A stretch of 64,000 nt of DNA from a bacterium 0.1xD8-71 (lineage in GTDB: Bacteria > Bacillota > Clostridia > Lachnospirales > Lachnospiraceae). This document shows, in pieces, positions 7,949-17,161 of the stretch. Positions within the stretch are counted from its first letter, which is position 1; the number at the start of each line of letters is the position of its first letter. The DNA is taken from assembly GCA_003612405.1 (NCBI GenBank), contig RAYR01000001.1:1-64000 (forward strand), in the 5' to 3' direction. The position numbers and the translations under genes were made by a program. A model generated the notes under the pieces. The model was not told the origin of the DNA, made no database searches, and was given only the letters and a program-made list of their open reading frames with translations.

Positions 7949-9094
7949 ATGAGGTACAGAGTGTTGGGCAGGACCGGGTTACAAGTAAGCGAGATCGGTC
8001 TGGGCGGTGAGTGGTTGGAACGCCATAATACCCAGGAAGTCAAGGAAGTGATTGATACCTGTGAACAGGCTGGAATCAATATTTTAGATTGTTGGATGTC
8101 GGAGCCGAATGTGCGCTCGAACATCGGTAAGGCACTGGCGGGACGACGGGACAAGTGGTATATCCAGGGGCATATCGGATCCACCTGGCAGAATGGGCAG
8201 TATGTCCGCAGCAGGCAGATGGATCAGGTCAAAGAGGCATTTGAAGATCTGCTTACCAGGATGCAGACAGATTACATAGACCTTGGCATGATTCATTTTG
8301 TGGATGAAGCGGCAGAGTTTGAACGTGTGATAAAGGGAGAGTTCATGGATTATGTACGCAGTCTGAAAGAGGCTGGCAGGATACATCATATCGGACTGAG
8401 TACCCACAATCCTGATGTGGCCAGAATGGCTGCCGAACAGGGCGAGATTGAAATGATTCTCTTCAGTGTGAATCCGGCTTTCGATCTGCACCCGGCGACA
8501 GAGGATTTAGACGAATATTTTGCGGAAGAGTATGAAGCCGGACTGGCCGGTATCGCACCGGAAAGAGAGGCTTTATACAAGATTTGCGAGCAGCGGGGTG
8601 TGGGGATTACCGTCATGAAAGGATACGCGGGTGGCCGGCTGTTTGATGCGAAGACCTCTCCTTTTGGTGTGGCACTTACACCGGTGCAGTGTCTGCACTA
8701 TGCGCTGACCAGGCCGGCAGTGGCGAGCGTGATGGTAGGATATGATACCCCGGAACACGTTCATGCGGCAGCAGCCTACGAGACAGCCACAGAAGAAGAG
8801 AAAGATTATGCCAGTGTGCTGGCAAAGGCACCCCGGCATGCATATCCCACCGGACAGTGTACATATTGTGGCCACTGTGCACCCTGCCCTAAGGGAATTG
8901 ACATAGCCATGGTAAATAAGTTATACGATCTGGCAACGATGCAGGAAGAAGTACCGTCCACTATCCGGGCGCATTATGAGCAGCTGAAGGCGGCAGCAGC
9001 AGACTGTATTGGCTGTAAAGGATGCGAGAGCAGATGCCCGTTCCAGGTATCTGTGGTTGAGAGAATGGAGAAAGCAAAACGGCTTTTTCAATAA
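7949..9094 (+). CDS. Aldo/keto reductase-like protein with C-terminal ferredoxin domain
   Basis: A 381-residue protein with an aldo/keto reductase TIM barrel (about residues 1-290) followed by a two-cluster ferredoxin tail (CTYCGHCAPC and CIGCKGCESRC). The N-terminal RVLGRTGLQVSEIGLGG is typical of the family. By eye, D47 and H116 of the catalytic tetrad are present, but the tyrosine expected near 52 is absent (CWMSEPN) and the lysine position reads H75 (YIQGHIG). It may therefore not be a normal NADPH-dependent carbonyl reductase. AGGAGG with a 6-base spacer fixes ATG 7949. The hybrid kinase starts 30 bases after its stop. Confidence 0.85.
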   Translation: MRYRVLGRTGLQVSEIGLGGEWLERHNTQEVKEVIDTCEQAGINILDCWMSEPNVRSNIGKALAGRRDKWYIQGHIGSTWQNGQYVRSRQMDQVKEAFEDLLTRMQTDYIDLGMIHFVDEAAEFERVIKGEFMDYVRSLKEAGRIHHIGLSTHNPDVARMAAEQGEIEMILFSVNPAFDLHPATEDLDEYFAEEYEAGLAGIAPEREALYKICEQRGVGITVMKGYAGGRLFDAKTSPFGVALTPVQCLHYALTRPAVASVMVGYDTPEHVHAAAAYETATEEEKDYASVLAKAPRHAYPTGQCTYCGHCAPCPKGIDIAMVNKLYDLATMQEEVPSTIRAHYEQLKAAAADCIGCKGCESRCPFQVSVVERMEKAKRLFQ

Positions 9095-9124
9095 GGAATT
9101 TATTTGTCAGTGGAGGGATATTAT

Positions 9125-12100
9125 ATGAAACGCAGTAAGAGATCATTGTGGAATTTCACCTATCTTTTGTTCCTTTTGGCAGCCGTGATTATTCTGTTCT
9201 ACTGGTATGCAGCGCAAAATGACAAACGGATCGAGCGGCAGAACAGAACTTATGCGACAGATACGACGAAACAGACCAGCAATCGTATTGGTGATGAATT
9301 TGCGAACGCATTAAACAGGATAAGCACCTATGCATATTTTTGCGGAGAGGGACTGACACAGCCGGAAGTGACTTCGCAGATGCTGACAGATATGGCAGAG
9401 AATTCTCTGTTTGATGCCTTCCGTTTTGCTGCCGCAGACGGTACCTATCTGGTGGCGGATGGTACTACTACGGATGTGTCGGACCGGGAGTATTTTATAA
9501 ACGGGATGAAGGGCGAAACAGGTATATTTGCCACCATCAGTTCCAGGGTTACCAAGGAAGCGGTGGTCAGTTTCTATGCGCCGGTTTATTATCAGGGAGA
9601 AAATATCGGCGTGCTTCTTGGTGTATATTCGGCCAACAAGTATTTGCAGCATCTTCTTACGACCAGTTACTTTGGGGAAAGTGCAGATGTGTATCTGTGT
9701 ATAGAGGATGGGACTGTGATAGCAAGTTCCCGGGGAGAAGGATATAACGGGAATCTGTTGGAAGATATTATGTCTTCCGGTATATTGGAAGAGTCCGCGC
9801 ATCAACAGCTGCGGGATGTTTTTGCAAATCCCGGGGAGCAGACCTTTATTTGCAAAGAAAACGAAAAGACGGATAATATCTGTGTGATCAACCTTCCGGG
9901 GAACGAGTTTGTCCTTGTGCAGGCCTTTCCGAGGAGTGTTACGGAAAGGATGTTAGCTAATGCAAACCGCACGGGTATTTTCCTGGAAGTGATGTTGATT
10001 GGTTCCTTTGTCATTTATATCATTGCTCTGATGGTACGGACCAGAAAGGAGAAAAAGCTTCTGGCAGGAGAAAATCGGGAAATGAGTTATGTGATTGGGG
10101 GAATCAGTACTCTGTTTTCCCGATTTGTGATGATTGACCTGGAAACGAATCGGTATCAGTATCTGGCCGGAACCAGTCCGGAACGTGAAGGATTGGCGCG
10201 AAGCGGGGAATATGAAGCGTTTATCGATTATCTGTGTTCGTTCCTGCCGGAGGAAGAACATCAGAAAGAACTGGCGGAACATCTTGCGAGAAATGCGATC
10301 ATCTCGGAATTGGGCGAGGATGATATGGATGTTCGTTATGAATATCAGGTAGAGAGAAACGGCCAGAGTGAATGGGAACATATGAATGTGATCTGTCTGG
10401 AGAGAAAGGAAGGCCGTGCCAGCAAGATTCTGTTCATAAGACAGAATATTACAGAAGTGAAGGAGAAGGAACTGCGTATTCAGGCGGAGATGTCACTGGC
10501 CAACAGAAAGGAACGGCAGTACCGGATTGCAATTATCTCCAATTCTATCTGTACCTATGAGTTTAATCTGACCCAGGACTGGGTAGAACATGATATTATC
10601 CGGATCATGCCGGACGGAAGGAAGATTTCTCTGTTGGAGGCAGTGGGACTGGAACCTCCGTGCAGTGCAACCCAGTGGTTTGAACAGTGTAAGCATTATG
10701 TGGCGCATGAATCTCTGGAGGATTATAATAAGACATTAGATGTAGAATATCTGAAAGAATGTTTCCAGCATGGTAATGCAGAAGTGAATGTGGAATACTG
10801 GATAACAGATTCCAGTGAGGAAAGGCTTTGTGTCAGACAGTCATTTATCATGACCCCGGAGGATGAGACGGGTGATATTGTGGTTATGGTAGTGACCAAG
10901 GATATCACGGAGCAGGTAAGACAGCAGAAGGAACAGACTCTTGCGCTCAAGGAAGCGCTTATGCAGGCACAGCATGCCAACAATGCAAAGACCACGTTTC
11001 TTTCTAATATGTCCCATGATATCCGTACGCCGATGAACGCAATTATCGGGTTCACGACAATTGCAGTCAGTCATATTGATAATAAAGATCAGGTCAAAGA
11101 TTGTCTCCAGAAGGTACTTGCGTCCAGCAATCATCTGCTGAGTCTTATCAATGATATTCTTGACATGAGCAGGATTGAGAGCGGAAAGGTACAGATCAAG
11201 GAGCAGGAATGTAATATTTCCGAGATGATGCATAATCTGGTAAATATTGTGCAGCCGCAGGTCAAGGCAAAGCAGCTGGAGCTGTTTATTGACACCTTTG
11301 ATGTGACCAACGAGGATATTATTGCCGATTCTTTGAAGATGAATCAGGTGTTTGTCAATCTGATGAGTAATGCGGTGAAATATACGCCGGCAGGCGGTAT
11401 CATCAGCTTCCGGATCATGCAGAAGACAACGTTCCGCAGGGGATACGGCGATTACATATTTACGCTGAAAGACAATGGTATCGGCATGGAGCCGGAATTT
11501 GTGAAGCATATCTTTGAACCTTTTGAGCGGGAGGCCAGTGCGACCCAGAGTGGTATTCAGGGTACCGGACTTGGTATGGCCATCACGAAGAATATCATTG
11601 ACATGATGGGCGGTACGATTACGGTTCACAGTGAAAAGGGTAAGGGCAGTGAGTTTATCGTAGAACTGAGTCTGAAATTACAGGATATAGAGAAGAACAA
11701 TGAACAGATCAAAGAACTGGAAGGTCTGCGGTCTCTGGTAGTGGACGATGATTTTGATACCTGTGACAGTGTCAGCAGGATGCTCACACAGATCGGTATG
11801 CGGTCCGAGTGGACCACATCAGGAAGAGAAGCCGTCTATCGTGCTAAGAAAGCCCATGATGAAGGGGACTCCTACCATACCTATATCATTGACTGGCAGA
11901 TGCCGGAGACAAGTGGTATTGAGACGGCAAGGAGGATTCGCCATGCGGTCGGCAATGAGGCGCCGATTATCATTCTCACAGCTTATGACTGGACGGATAT
12001 CGAGGAGGAGGCAAAGGCTGCCGGTGTTACTGCATTTTGTGCGAAACCGATGTTTATGTCAGATCTGAAAGTAGCGTTGCTCGCCGCAAATAATCTGGTG

Positions 12101-12523
12101 GAGAGAGAAGATGAGATTGCAGAGTGGACGCTGGCAGATTTTGAAGGAAAACGCGTGCTGCTTGTGGAGGATAATGAACTGAACAGAGAAATCGCCCAGG
12201 CTATTCTGGAAGAGACAGGATTCCTGGTGGAGACAGCGCCGGACGGAACAGATGCGGTTGATATGATGAAGAGGGCAGAGGAGTATTATTATGATGTAAT
12301 TCTCATGGATGTACAGATGCCGGTTATGAACGGTTATGAGGCAACCAGAGAGATCCGTTCCCTGCGCAGAAAGGATGTTAAGGATCTGCCGATTATTGCC
12401 ATGACGGCAAACGCCATGGATGAGGATAAAGAAACCGCATTGAAAAGCGGTATGAACGCTCATCTGGCGAAACCGATCAGCGTGGATTTATTTATCGCTA
12501 CTCTGGGTAAGTTTTTGAACTGA
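9125..12523 (+). CDS. Membrane hybrid sensor histidine kinase with two receiver domains
   Basis: A 1132-residue hybrid kinase. Order of parts: membrane helix (about 7-27), extracytoplasmic Cache-like sensor (about 30-280), second helix (about 290-310), two PAS-like regions (about 320-600), a HisKA box NMSHDIRTPMNAIIG with H631, an ATPase domain with LMSNAVKYTP, DNGIGM and GTGLGMAI, and two receivers with phospho-acceptors D923 (IIDWQMP) and D1062 (LMDVQMP). No HPt domain or output domain is present, so a separate phosphotransfer partner is expected elsewhere. GGAGGG seven bases upstream supports ATG 9125. Its ligand and output are unknown; the lysozyme downstream has its own promoter. Confidence 0.92.
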   Translation: MKRSKRSLWNFTYLLFLLAAVIILFYWYAAQNDKRIERQNRTYATDTTKQTSNRIGDEFANALNRISTYAYFCGEGLTQPEVTSQMLTDMAENSLFDAFRFAAADGTYLVADGTTTDVSDREYFINGMKGETGIFATISSRVTKEAVVSFYAPVYYQGENIGVLLGVYSANKYLQHLLTTSYFGESADVYLCIEDGTVIASSRGEGYNGNLLEDIMSSGILEESAHQQLRDVFANPGEQTFICKENEKTDNICVINLPGNEFVLVQAFPRSVTERMLANANRTGIFLEVMLIGSFVIYIIALMVRTRKEKKLLAGENREMSYVIGGISTLFSRFVMIDLETNRYQYLAGTSPEREGLARSGEYEAFIDYLCSFLPEEEHQKELAEHLARNAIISELGEDDMDVRYEYQVERNGQSEWEHMNVICLERKEGRASKILFIRQNITEVKEKELRIQAEMSLANRKERQYRIAIISNSICTYEFNLTQDWVEHDIIRIMPDGRKISLLEAVGLEPPCSATQWFEQCKHYVAHESLEDYNKTLDVEYLKECFQHGNAEVNVEYWITDSSEERLCVRQSFIMTPEDETGDIVVMVVTKDITEQVRQQKEQTLALKEALMQAQHANNAKTTFLSNMSHDIRTPMNAIIGFTTIAVSHIDNKDQVKDCLQKVLASSNHLLSLINDILDMSRIESGKVQIKEQECNISEMMHNLVNIVQPQVKAKQLELFIDTFDVTNEDIIADSLKMNQVFVNLMSNAVKYTPAGGIISFRIMQKTTFRRGYGDYIFTLKDNGIGMEPEFVKHIFEPFEREASATQSGIQGTGLGMAITKNIIDMMGGTITVHSEKGKGSEFIVELSLKLQDIEKNNEQIKELEGLRSLVVDDDFDTCDSVSRMLTQIGMRSEWTTSGREAVYRAKKAHDEGDSYHTYIIDWQMPETSGIETARRIRHAVGNEAPIIILTAYDWTDIEEEAKAAGVTAFCAKPMFMSDLKVALLAANNLVEREDEIAEWTLADFEGKRVLLVEDNELNREIAQAILEETGFLVETAPDGTDAVDMMKRAEEYYYDVILMDVQMPVMNGYEATREIRSLRRKDVKDLPIIAMTANAMDEDKETALKSGMNAHLAKPISVDLFIATLGKFLN

Positions 12524-12561
12524 AATCCCTATTATTCCCAGAAAAACTTTCTAAAATACCC

Positions 12562-12590
12562 TATACAAGCCGCTTTCTATATGGTATAGT
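12562..12590 (+). promoter_or_regulatory. Promoter of the GH25 lysozyme gene
   Basis: TATACA at 12562-12567 and TATAGT at 12585-12590 are separated by 17 bases. The -35 box matches consensus at four of six positions. The leader that follows is about 100 bases long and contains an inverted repeat directly after the predicted start site. Confidence 0.6.
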
Positions 12591-12602
12591 TGTTAAGGAT
12601 TG

Positions 12603-12625
12603 TTACAAAATGTAATAATTTGTAA
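12603..12625. repeat. Inverted repeat in the GH25 leader
   Basis: Perfect 7-base arms, TTACAAA (12603-12609) and TTTGTAA (12619-12625), are separated by nine bases. It lies about 13 bases after the predicted -10 box, so a bound protein could block transcription. It could also act as an RNA hairpin, though it is AT-rich and weak. The regulator is unknown. Confidence 0.5.
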
Positions 12626-12694
12626 TATTTCGGCAAGGAATATGACAGAGGATACAGACAATCCTTACAAATGAAAAGGGAGTAAAAAATACAA

Positions 12695-13909
12695 ATGATA
12701 AAATTTTCTGAGGACAGGAAACAAAAGGTATATAGAATTGTCAGGAGAGCGGCGGCATTTTGTATGGCGGGCATGTTGCTTTTTATGTCTGCAATCAATG
12801 TGCAGGCTGTAGGAGCGGGCAGTTCGATTGCCAGAGGGATTGATGTGTCCAAGCACAATCTGGCAATTGACTGGAGCAAGGTACCTTCTTCAGGGGTATC
12901 CTTTGTATTCATAAAAGCAGGCAGCCTTAAGTCGGGGATGGATCCTTATTTTGACGCGAATATGCGCGGCGCCAATGCGGCGGGGCTTAAGACCGGCGTA
13001 TATCTGTATTCCTATGCGACCACGCCGGAGATGGCTTTGTCAGAGGCCATGTTCCTGCTTCAGTGGATGAGCAATTACACTGTCAATTATCCGGTAGTCT
13101 ATGATATCGAAGACGCCTGCCATAAGAATCTGTCAACGGCTCAGTTACAGGAAATCATCAATGTTTTCTGTACGGCGATAGAATCCCAGGGATATTATCC
13201 GGTAGTCTACTCGAATAAAAATATGTTCCAGAAGCAGATTGGCAATGTGGCTTATGATAAGTGGGTGGCACAGTATGCAGATGAGTTACAGTATGAGGGT
13301 GCAGCCTTCTGGCAGAATACATCTCATGGCAGTGTGGCCGGTGTTCCTACCCGGGTGGATATGAACTATCAGTTTAAGGATTATTCTTCCATTATTATTC
13401 CGGAAGGATTTGCACAGCGGGGAGATACGACAGTATTTTATTCCAATTACCGGATGCAGAGGGCCTGTTGGGTAAACTGGGAGGAGAAGAAGTATCATCT
13501 TGACGAGTTTGGGCGTGTACAGAAGGGATGCTGGTATGAGGATGAAACCGGCCGATATTTCCTGGCAACGAAGGATGGTCATGCGCTGCGTGACTGTGTG
13601 ACCATTGAGGGAGCAGATTATTACTTTGACGAGAACTCGGTGATGCAGAGAGGTCTGGTGACCATGCCTGACGGTGTTGTCTATTATTATGATGTGATGA
13701 CGGGTGCTCTGCAAAGAAATGTGGTTGTGACGGTGGATGGCGTCAATTACCAGGTGGACGGTAACGGCGTGGCAGTGCCGATTGTGGCAGAAGCGCTGCC
13801 GGCTGCGGAACAAGTGCCTGGGCAGGTGCCGGAACAGGCACCCGGACAGATACCTGCCGATGGGGCAGCCGTACAGCCCGTTGCAGCACAGCCGGCTGCG
13901 GTACAATAA
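12695..13909 (+). CDS. Secreted GH25 lysozyme with cell-wall-binding-like repeats
   Basis: A 404-residue muramidase that cleaves peptidoglycan between N-acetylmuramic acid and N-acetylglucosamine. Residues 1-38 form a signal sequence or anchor (hydrophobic AAFCMAGMLLFMSAINVQA). The GH25 domain (about 45-240) starts with the catalytic-site segment ARGIDVSKHN (D50) and has VVYDIED. Residues 250-360 contain short aromatic and Gly-rich repeats (CWVNWEEKKYHLDEFGRVQ, then similar units) like choline-binding or glucan-binding repeats. The tail from about 365 is Pro/Gln/Ala-rich, suiting a wall-spanning stretch. GGGAG lies 12 bases before the ATG. It is a single-gene unit with its own promoter and terminator. 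Confidence 0.9.
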   Translation: MIKFSEDRKQKVYRIVRRAAAFCMAGMLLFMSAINVQAVGAGSSIARGIDVSKHNLAIDWSKVPSSGVSFVFIKAGSLKSGMDPYFDANMRGANAAGLKTGVYLYSYATTPEMALSEAMFLLQWMSNYTVNYPVVYDIEDACHKNLSTAQLQEIINVFCTAIESQGYYPVVYSNKNMFQKQIGNVAYDKWVAQYADELQYEGAAFWQNTSHGSVAGVPTRVDMNYQFKDYSSIIIPEGFAQRGDTTVFYSNYRMQRACWVNWEEKKYHLDEFGRVQKGCWYEDETGRYFLATKDGHALRDCVTIEGADYYFDENSVMQRGLVTMPDGVVYYYDVMTGALQRNVVVTVDGVNYQVDGNGVAVPIVAEALPAAEQVPGQVPEQAPGQIPADGAAVQPVAAQPAAVQ

Positions 13910-13954
13910 GTTTTGCAGAAACGGCAATCAATCAAAGCACATGGAAATCTTTTT

Positions 13955-13994
13955 ACCGCTATGGGATGGCAGGCCATCCTGATAGCGGTTTTTT
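13955..13994 (+). terminator. Rho-independent terminator after the lysozyme gene
   Basis: The stem has outer arms ACCGCTAT/ATAGCGGT and an inner stem GGATGGC/GCCATCC, followed by TTTTTT. It closes the GH25 transcript 45 bases after the stop codon. Confidence 0.88.
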
Positions 13995-14005
13995 CTTTCA
14001 GAGTC

Positions 14006-14035
14006 TTTTCAAAGTCCCCTGCTATGGTATATAAT
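14006..14035 (+). promoter_or_regulatory. Possible promoter for the zinc-finger/polA unit
   Basis: TATAAT at 14030-14035 is preceded after 18 bases by TTTTCA (14006-14011), which matches the -35 consensus at four positions. It lies directly after the lysozyme terminator and before the next genes, so a promoter is expected here. Confidence 0.45.
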
Positions 14036-14087
14036 AATCTTTGTATGGGCGCATAAGGGTATGGTCTGTAGAAAGATGTGGTATGGT

Positions 14088-14411
14088 ATGAACTGTAAAG
14101 AAGCAGAGAAAAAAATATCCTCCTTCCTGCAAGACGATCTGGATGGAAGAAATCTGGCAGAGTTTGTAGAGCATATCGATGCATGTCCGGAATGTATGGA
14201 GGAACTGTCCATTCAGTTTCTGGTTGCGGAAGGTATGGAACAGCTTGAAAAGGGAAATAGCTTTAATTTACAGGAAGCGCTTCACTATAAATTGGCCGAT
14301 GCGGATTATAGGATCAGGCTGAACCGAACACTGCGGCATATTTTGATCTGGCTGGAGGCTGCGGTGGCGGTGGCGATTGTGATTGCGCTGTGTGTTGTGA
14401 TGCGTCTGTAG
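14088..14411 (+). CDS. Anti-sigma-factor-like zinc-finger membrane protein
   Basis: A 107-residue protein resembling the zf-HC2 group. The N-terminal segment MNCKEAEKKISSFLQDDLD and the HIDACPECMEEL motif (HxxxCxxC) form a likely zinc site near residues 30-40. One membrane helix lies at the C-terminus (about 83-105, ending VVMRL). This is the build of a small anti-sigma factor, with a cytoplasmic zinc finger and a single anchor, but no sigma factor gene is adjacent. The start is uncertain: ATG 14088 gives the usual family N-terminus, and in-frame ATGs at 14061 and 14076 also exist. It is 15 bases upstream of polA. Confidence 0.65.
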   Translation: MNCKEAEKKISSFLQDDLDGRNLAEFVEHIDACPECMEELSIQFLVAEGMEQLEKGNSFNLQEALHYKLADADYRIRLNRTLRHILIWLEAAVAVAIVIALCVVMRL

Positions 14412-14426
14412 CGGAGGAAAAGACAT

Positions 14427-17156
14427 ATGGCTGAAAAACTGGTATTGATAGATGGACACAGCATATTGAACAGAGCCTTTTATGGCGTGCCGGATCTGAC
14501 CAACAGTCAGGGCCTTCATACCAATGCGGTGTATGGTTTTCTGAATATCATGTTCAAGATTTTAGAGGAAGAGAAGCCGGACTATCTGACGGTTGCGTTT
14601 GATGTACATGCGCCTACGTTCCGGCATGAGATATATAAGGAATATAAGGGCACAAGGAAACCCATGCCGTCAGAACTGCACGAACAGGTGCCGGTGATGA
14701 AACAGCTGTTGCAGGCCATGGGAATCTGTGTGGTGGAGAAAGCCGGACTGGAGGCGGACGACATTCTGGGAACCATCGCAAAGCGCGGTGAGAGAGCCGG
14801 GATGGAAGTGTCCCTGGTGTCGGGGGACAGAGACCTTTTGCAGGTGGCCACAGAGCATATCCGGATTCGGATTCCCAAGACCAAGGGCGGCAGGACAGAG
14901 GTAGAAGATTATTATGCCAGGGATGTGGAAGAACGGTATCAGGTCAATCCGCTTCAGTTTATTGATTTAAAGGCCCTGATGGGAGACACGGCGGATAATA
15001 TTCCCGGTGTACCGAAGGTGGGAGAAAAGACAGCTACGGAGATGATGGTGACTTTTGGTTCTCTGGAGAATATCTATGAGCATATAGAGGAAGTTGCCAA
15101 AAAGTCTGTGCGGGAGTCTCTGGCGGCCAATAAAGATCTGGCGGATTTGAGTAAAACGCTGGCGACAATCAATGTGGATGCTGAGATTGCATATGACTTT
15201 GACAAGGCAAGGGTAGGTAATTTTTATACCGAGGAAGCTTATGTACTGTGCAAACAGCTGGAATTTAAAAATCTCCTGTCCAGATTCGAGAAAGAGGTGA
15301 CTGTCACCAACAGTCAGACAGAATATTTTCGGGAGATAACACAGTTGTCTGAGGTGGAAGCCCTGTTTGAGGAAATCCGGCAGACGGGGGAGAAGGACGG
15401 AGGCAGGCAGGAGATTGGTCTGGCGGTCTTTAAGGACAGCAAACAGGCGGACAGCCTTATGGGCATCGCCCTGGCTCTGGAACAGAAGAACGTTGTGTTT
15501 ATTCCCTGTCAGGGACTTGTGACAGCCAGATATCTGTGCGGCAAGCTGATTGATCTGAACAGACATGAGTTATGTAAACTAAATATATTTGACTGTAAGA
15601 ACTGTTATGATGTAATCGAGGAAGGTGTTCATCAGAGTATGTGGCGGGCAGATGACGGCTCACAGGATGTGTTGGCGCCCTACAGAAAAGAGCGATACTT
15701 TGACCTTCTGGTGGCGGCTTATCTGTTAAATCCCTTAAAGAATGATTATGCGCCGGAGGATATTGCCGGAGAGTATCTGGGGCTTACCATTCCGGACAGG
15801 GGACAGGTCTGCGGCAAGGCATCTTATGCGGATACCTATGCGGCCCATCCCCGGGAATTTATGGAATATGCCTGCTTTAATGCTTATGTGTGTCTGATGG
15901 CGGCGCCGTTTCTGCGCAAGAAGCTGGAAGAGCAGGGCATGAAGTCGTTGCTGTATGAGATTGAGATGCCGCTCACCCGGGTGCTGCATGACATGGAATG
16001 TTATGGCGTGCTGGTGAAGCCGGATGAACTGAAGGCATACGGGGAGGCGCTGACCGGCAGGATTGCAGAACTGGAACAGGCAGTCTACAGGCAGGCAGGC
16101 TGTGAATTTAATATCAATTCTCCCAAACAGTTGGGAGAAGTCCTGTTTGAGAAGATGGGAATCAAGGGCGGTAAAAAGACCAAGACCGGCTATTCCACGG
16201 CGGCGGATGTTCTGGAAAAGCTTTCGGCGGATTATCCGGTGGTTTCGGATATCCTGGAATATCGAGGGCTTGCGAAACTGAAATCCACTTATGCGGAAGG
16301 ACTTGCAGCCTATATTGATGAGGAGGGAAGGATCCATTCCACCTTCAATCAGACGATTACCGCCACCGGGCGCATCAGTTCCACGGAGCCTAATCTACAG
16401 AATATTCCCATGCGTATGGAACTGGGCAGACGGATCAGAAAGGTCTTTGTGCCCATGGAGGGATGCCTATTCATGGATGCGGATTATTCTCAGATAGAGC
16501 TGAGGATACTGGCCCATATGTCAGAGGATAAACAGCTGATTGAGGCATATCAGATGGAAGAAGATATTCATCGGATTACAGCTTCCAAGGTGTTCCATAC
16601 GCCTTTCGAGGAAGTTACTGACTTACAGAGGCGCAATGCCAAGGCTGTCAATTTTGGCATTGTCTATGGCATCAGCTCTTTCGGTTTAAGTCAGGATCTG
16701 AGTATCTCGAAGAAGGAAGCGGCGGCCTATATCGAGCAGTATTTCGAGACCTATCCGGGGGTAAAAAGATTCCTGGATAATATGGTGGAAAAGGCCAAGA
16801 GCCAGGGGTATGTGACGACCATGTACGGGCGCAGACGGCCGATTCCGGAACTGACCTCCAGTAATTTCATGCAGCGTTCTTTTGGGGAACGAGTGGCCAT
16901 GAATTCGCCCATTCAGGGCACGGCGGCGGATATCATGAAGATTGCCATGGTCCGGGTATGGGAGAGCCTGCACAGAGAAGGACTCAAGTCCAGGATGATC
17001 TTGCAGGTGCATGACGAGCTTTTGATTGAGACCTACGCCGGGGAAGAAGAACAGGTGCGCAGGATTCTTACACAGCAGATGCAGCAGGCGGCAGATCTTT
17101 CGGTGACTCTGGAGATTGATCTGCATACAGGGGATAATTGGTATCAAACAAAATAA
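14427..17156 (+). CDS. polA: DNA polymerase I
   Basis: A 909-residue family A DNA polymerase for Okazaki-fragment maturation and repair. The N-terminal 5'-nuclease domain (about 1-290) starts LVLIDGHSILNRAFYG. The middle domain (about 300-510) keeps the 3'-5' exonuclease fold, but I see no DxE motif in its first strand (GLAVFKDSK), so proofreading is probably lost, as in other Gram-positive Pol I enzymes. The polymerase domain has motif A DADYSQIELRILAH, motif B RRNAKAVNFGIVYGIS and motif C QVHDELLIET. GGAGG eight bases upstream supports the start. The coaE gene follows after 78 bases that hold the double-hairpin element. Confidence 0.97.
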   Translation: MAEKLVLIDGHSILNRAFYGVPDLTNSQGLHTNAVYGFLNIMFKILEEEKPDYLTVAFDVHAPTFRHEIYKEYKGTRKPMPSELHEQVPVMKQLLQAMGICVVEKAGLEADDILGTIAKRGERAGMEVSLVSGDRDLLQVATEHIRIRIPKTKGGRTEVEDYYARDVEERYQVNPLQFIDLKALMGDTADNIPGVPKVGEKTATEMMVTFGSLENIYEHIEEVAKKSVRESLAANKDLADLSKTLATINVDAEIAYDFDKARVGNFYTEEAYVLCKQLEFKNLLSRFEKEVTVTNSQTEYFREITQLSEVEALFEEIRQTGEKDGGRQEIGLAVFKDSKQADSLMGIALALEQKNVVFIPCQGLVTARYLCGKLIDLNRHELCKLNIFDCKNCYDVIEEGVHQSMWRADDGSQDVLAPYRKERYFDLLVAAYLLNPLKNDYAPEDIAGEYLGLTIPDRGQVCGKASYADTYAAHPREFMEYACFNAYVCLMAAPFLRKKLEEQGMKSLLYEIEMPLTRVLHDMECYGVLVKPDELKAYGEALTGRIAELEQAVYRQAGCEFNINSPKQLGEVLFEKMGIKGGKKTKTGYSTAADVLEKLSADYPVVSDILEYRGLAKLKSTYAEGLAAYIDEEGRIHSTFNQTITATGRISSTEPNLQNIPMRMELGRRIRKVFVPMEGCLFMDADYSQIELRILAHMSEDKQLIEAYQMEEDIHRITASKVFHTPFEEVTDLQRRNAKAVNFGIVYGISSFGLSQDLSISKKEAAAYIEQYFETYPGVKRFLDNMVEKAKSQGYVTTMYGRRRPIPELTSSNFMQRSFGERVAMNSPIQGTAADIMKIAMVRVWESLHREGLKSRMILQVHDELLIETYAGEEEQVRRILTQQMQQAADLSVTLEIDLHTGDNWYQTK

Positions 17157-17161
17157 CAAAG

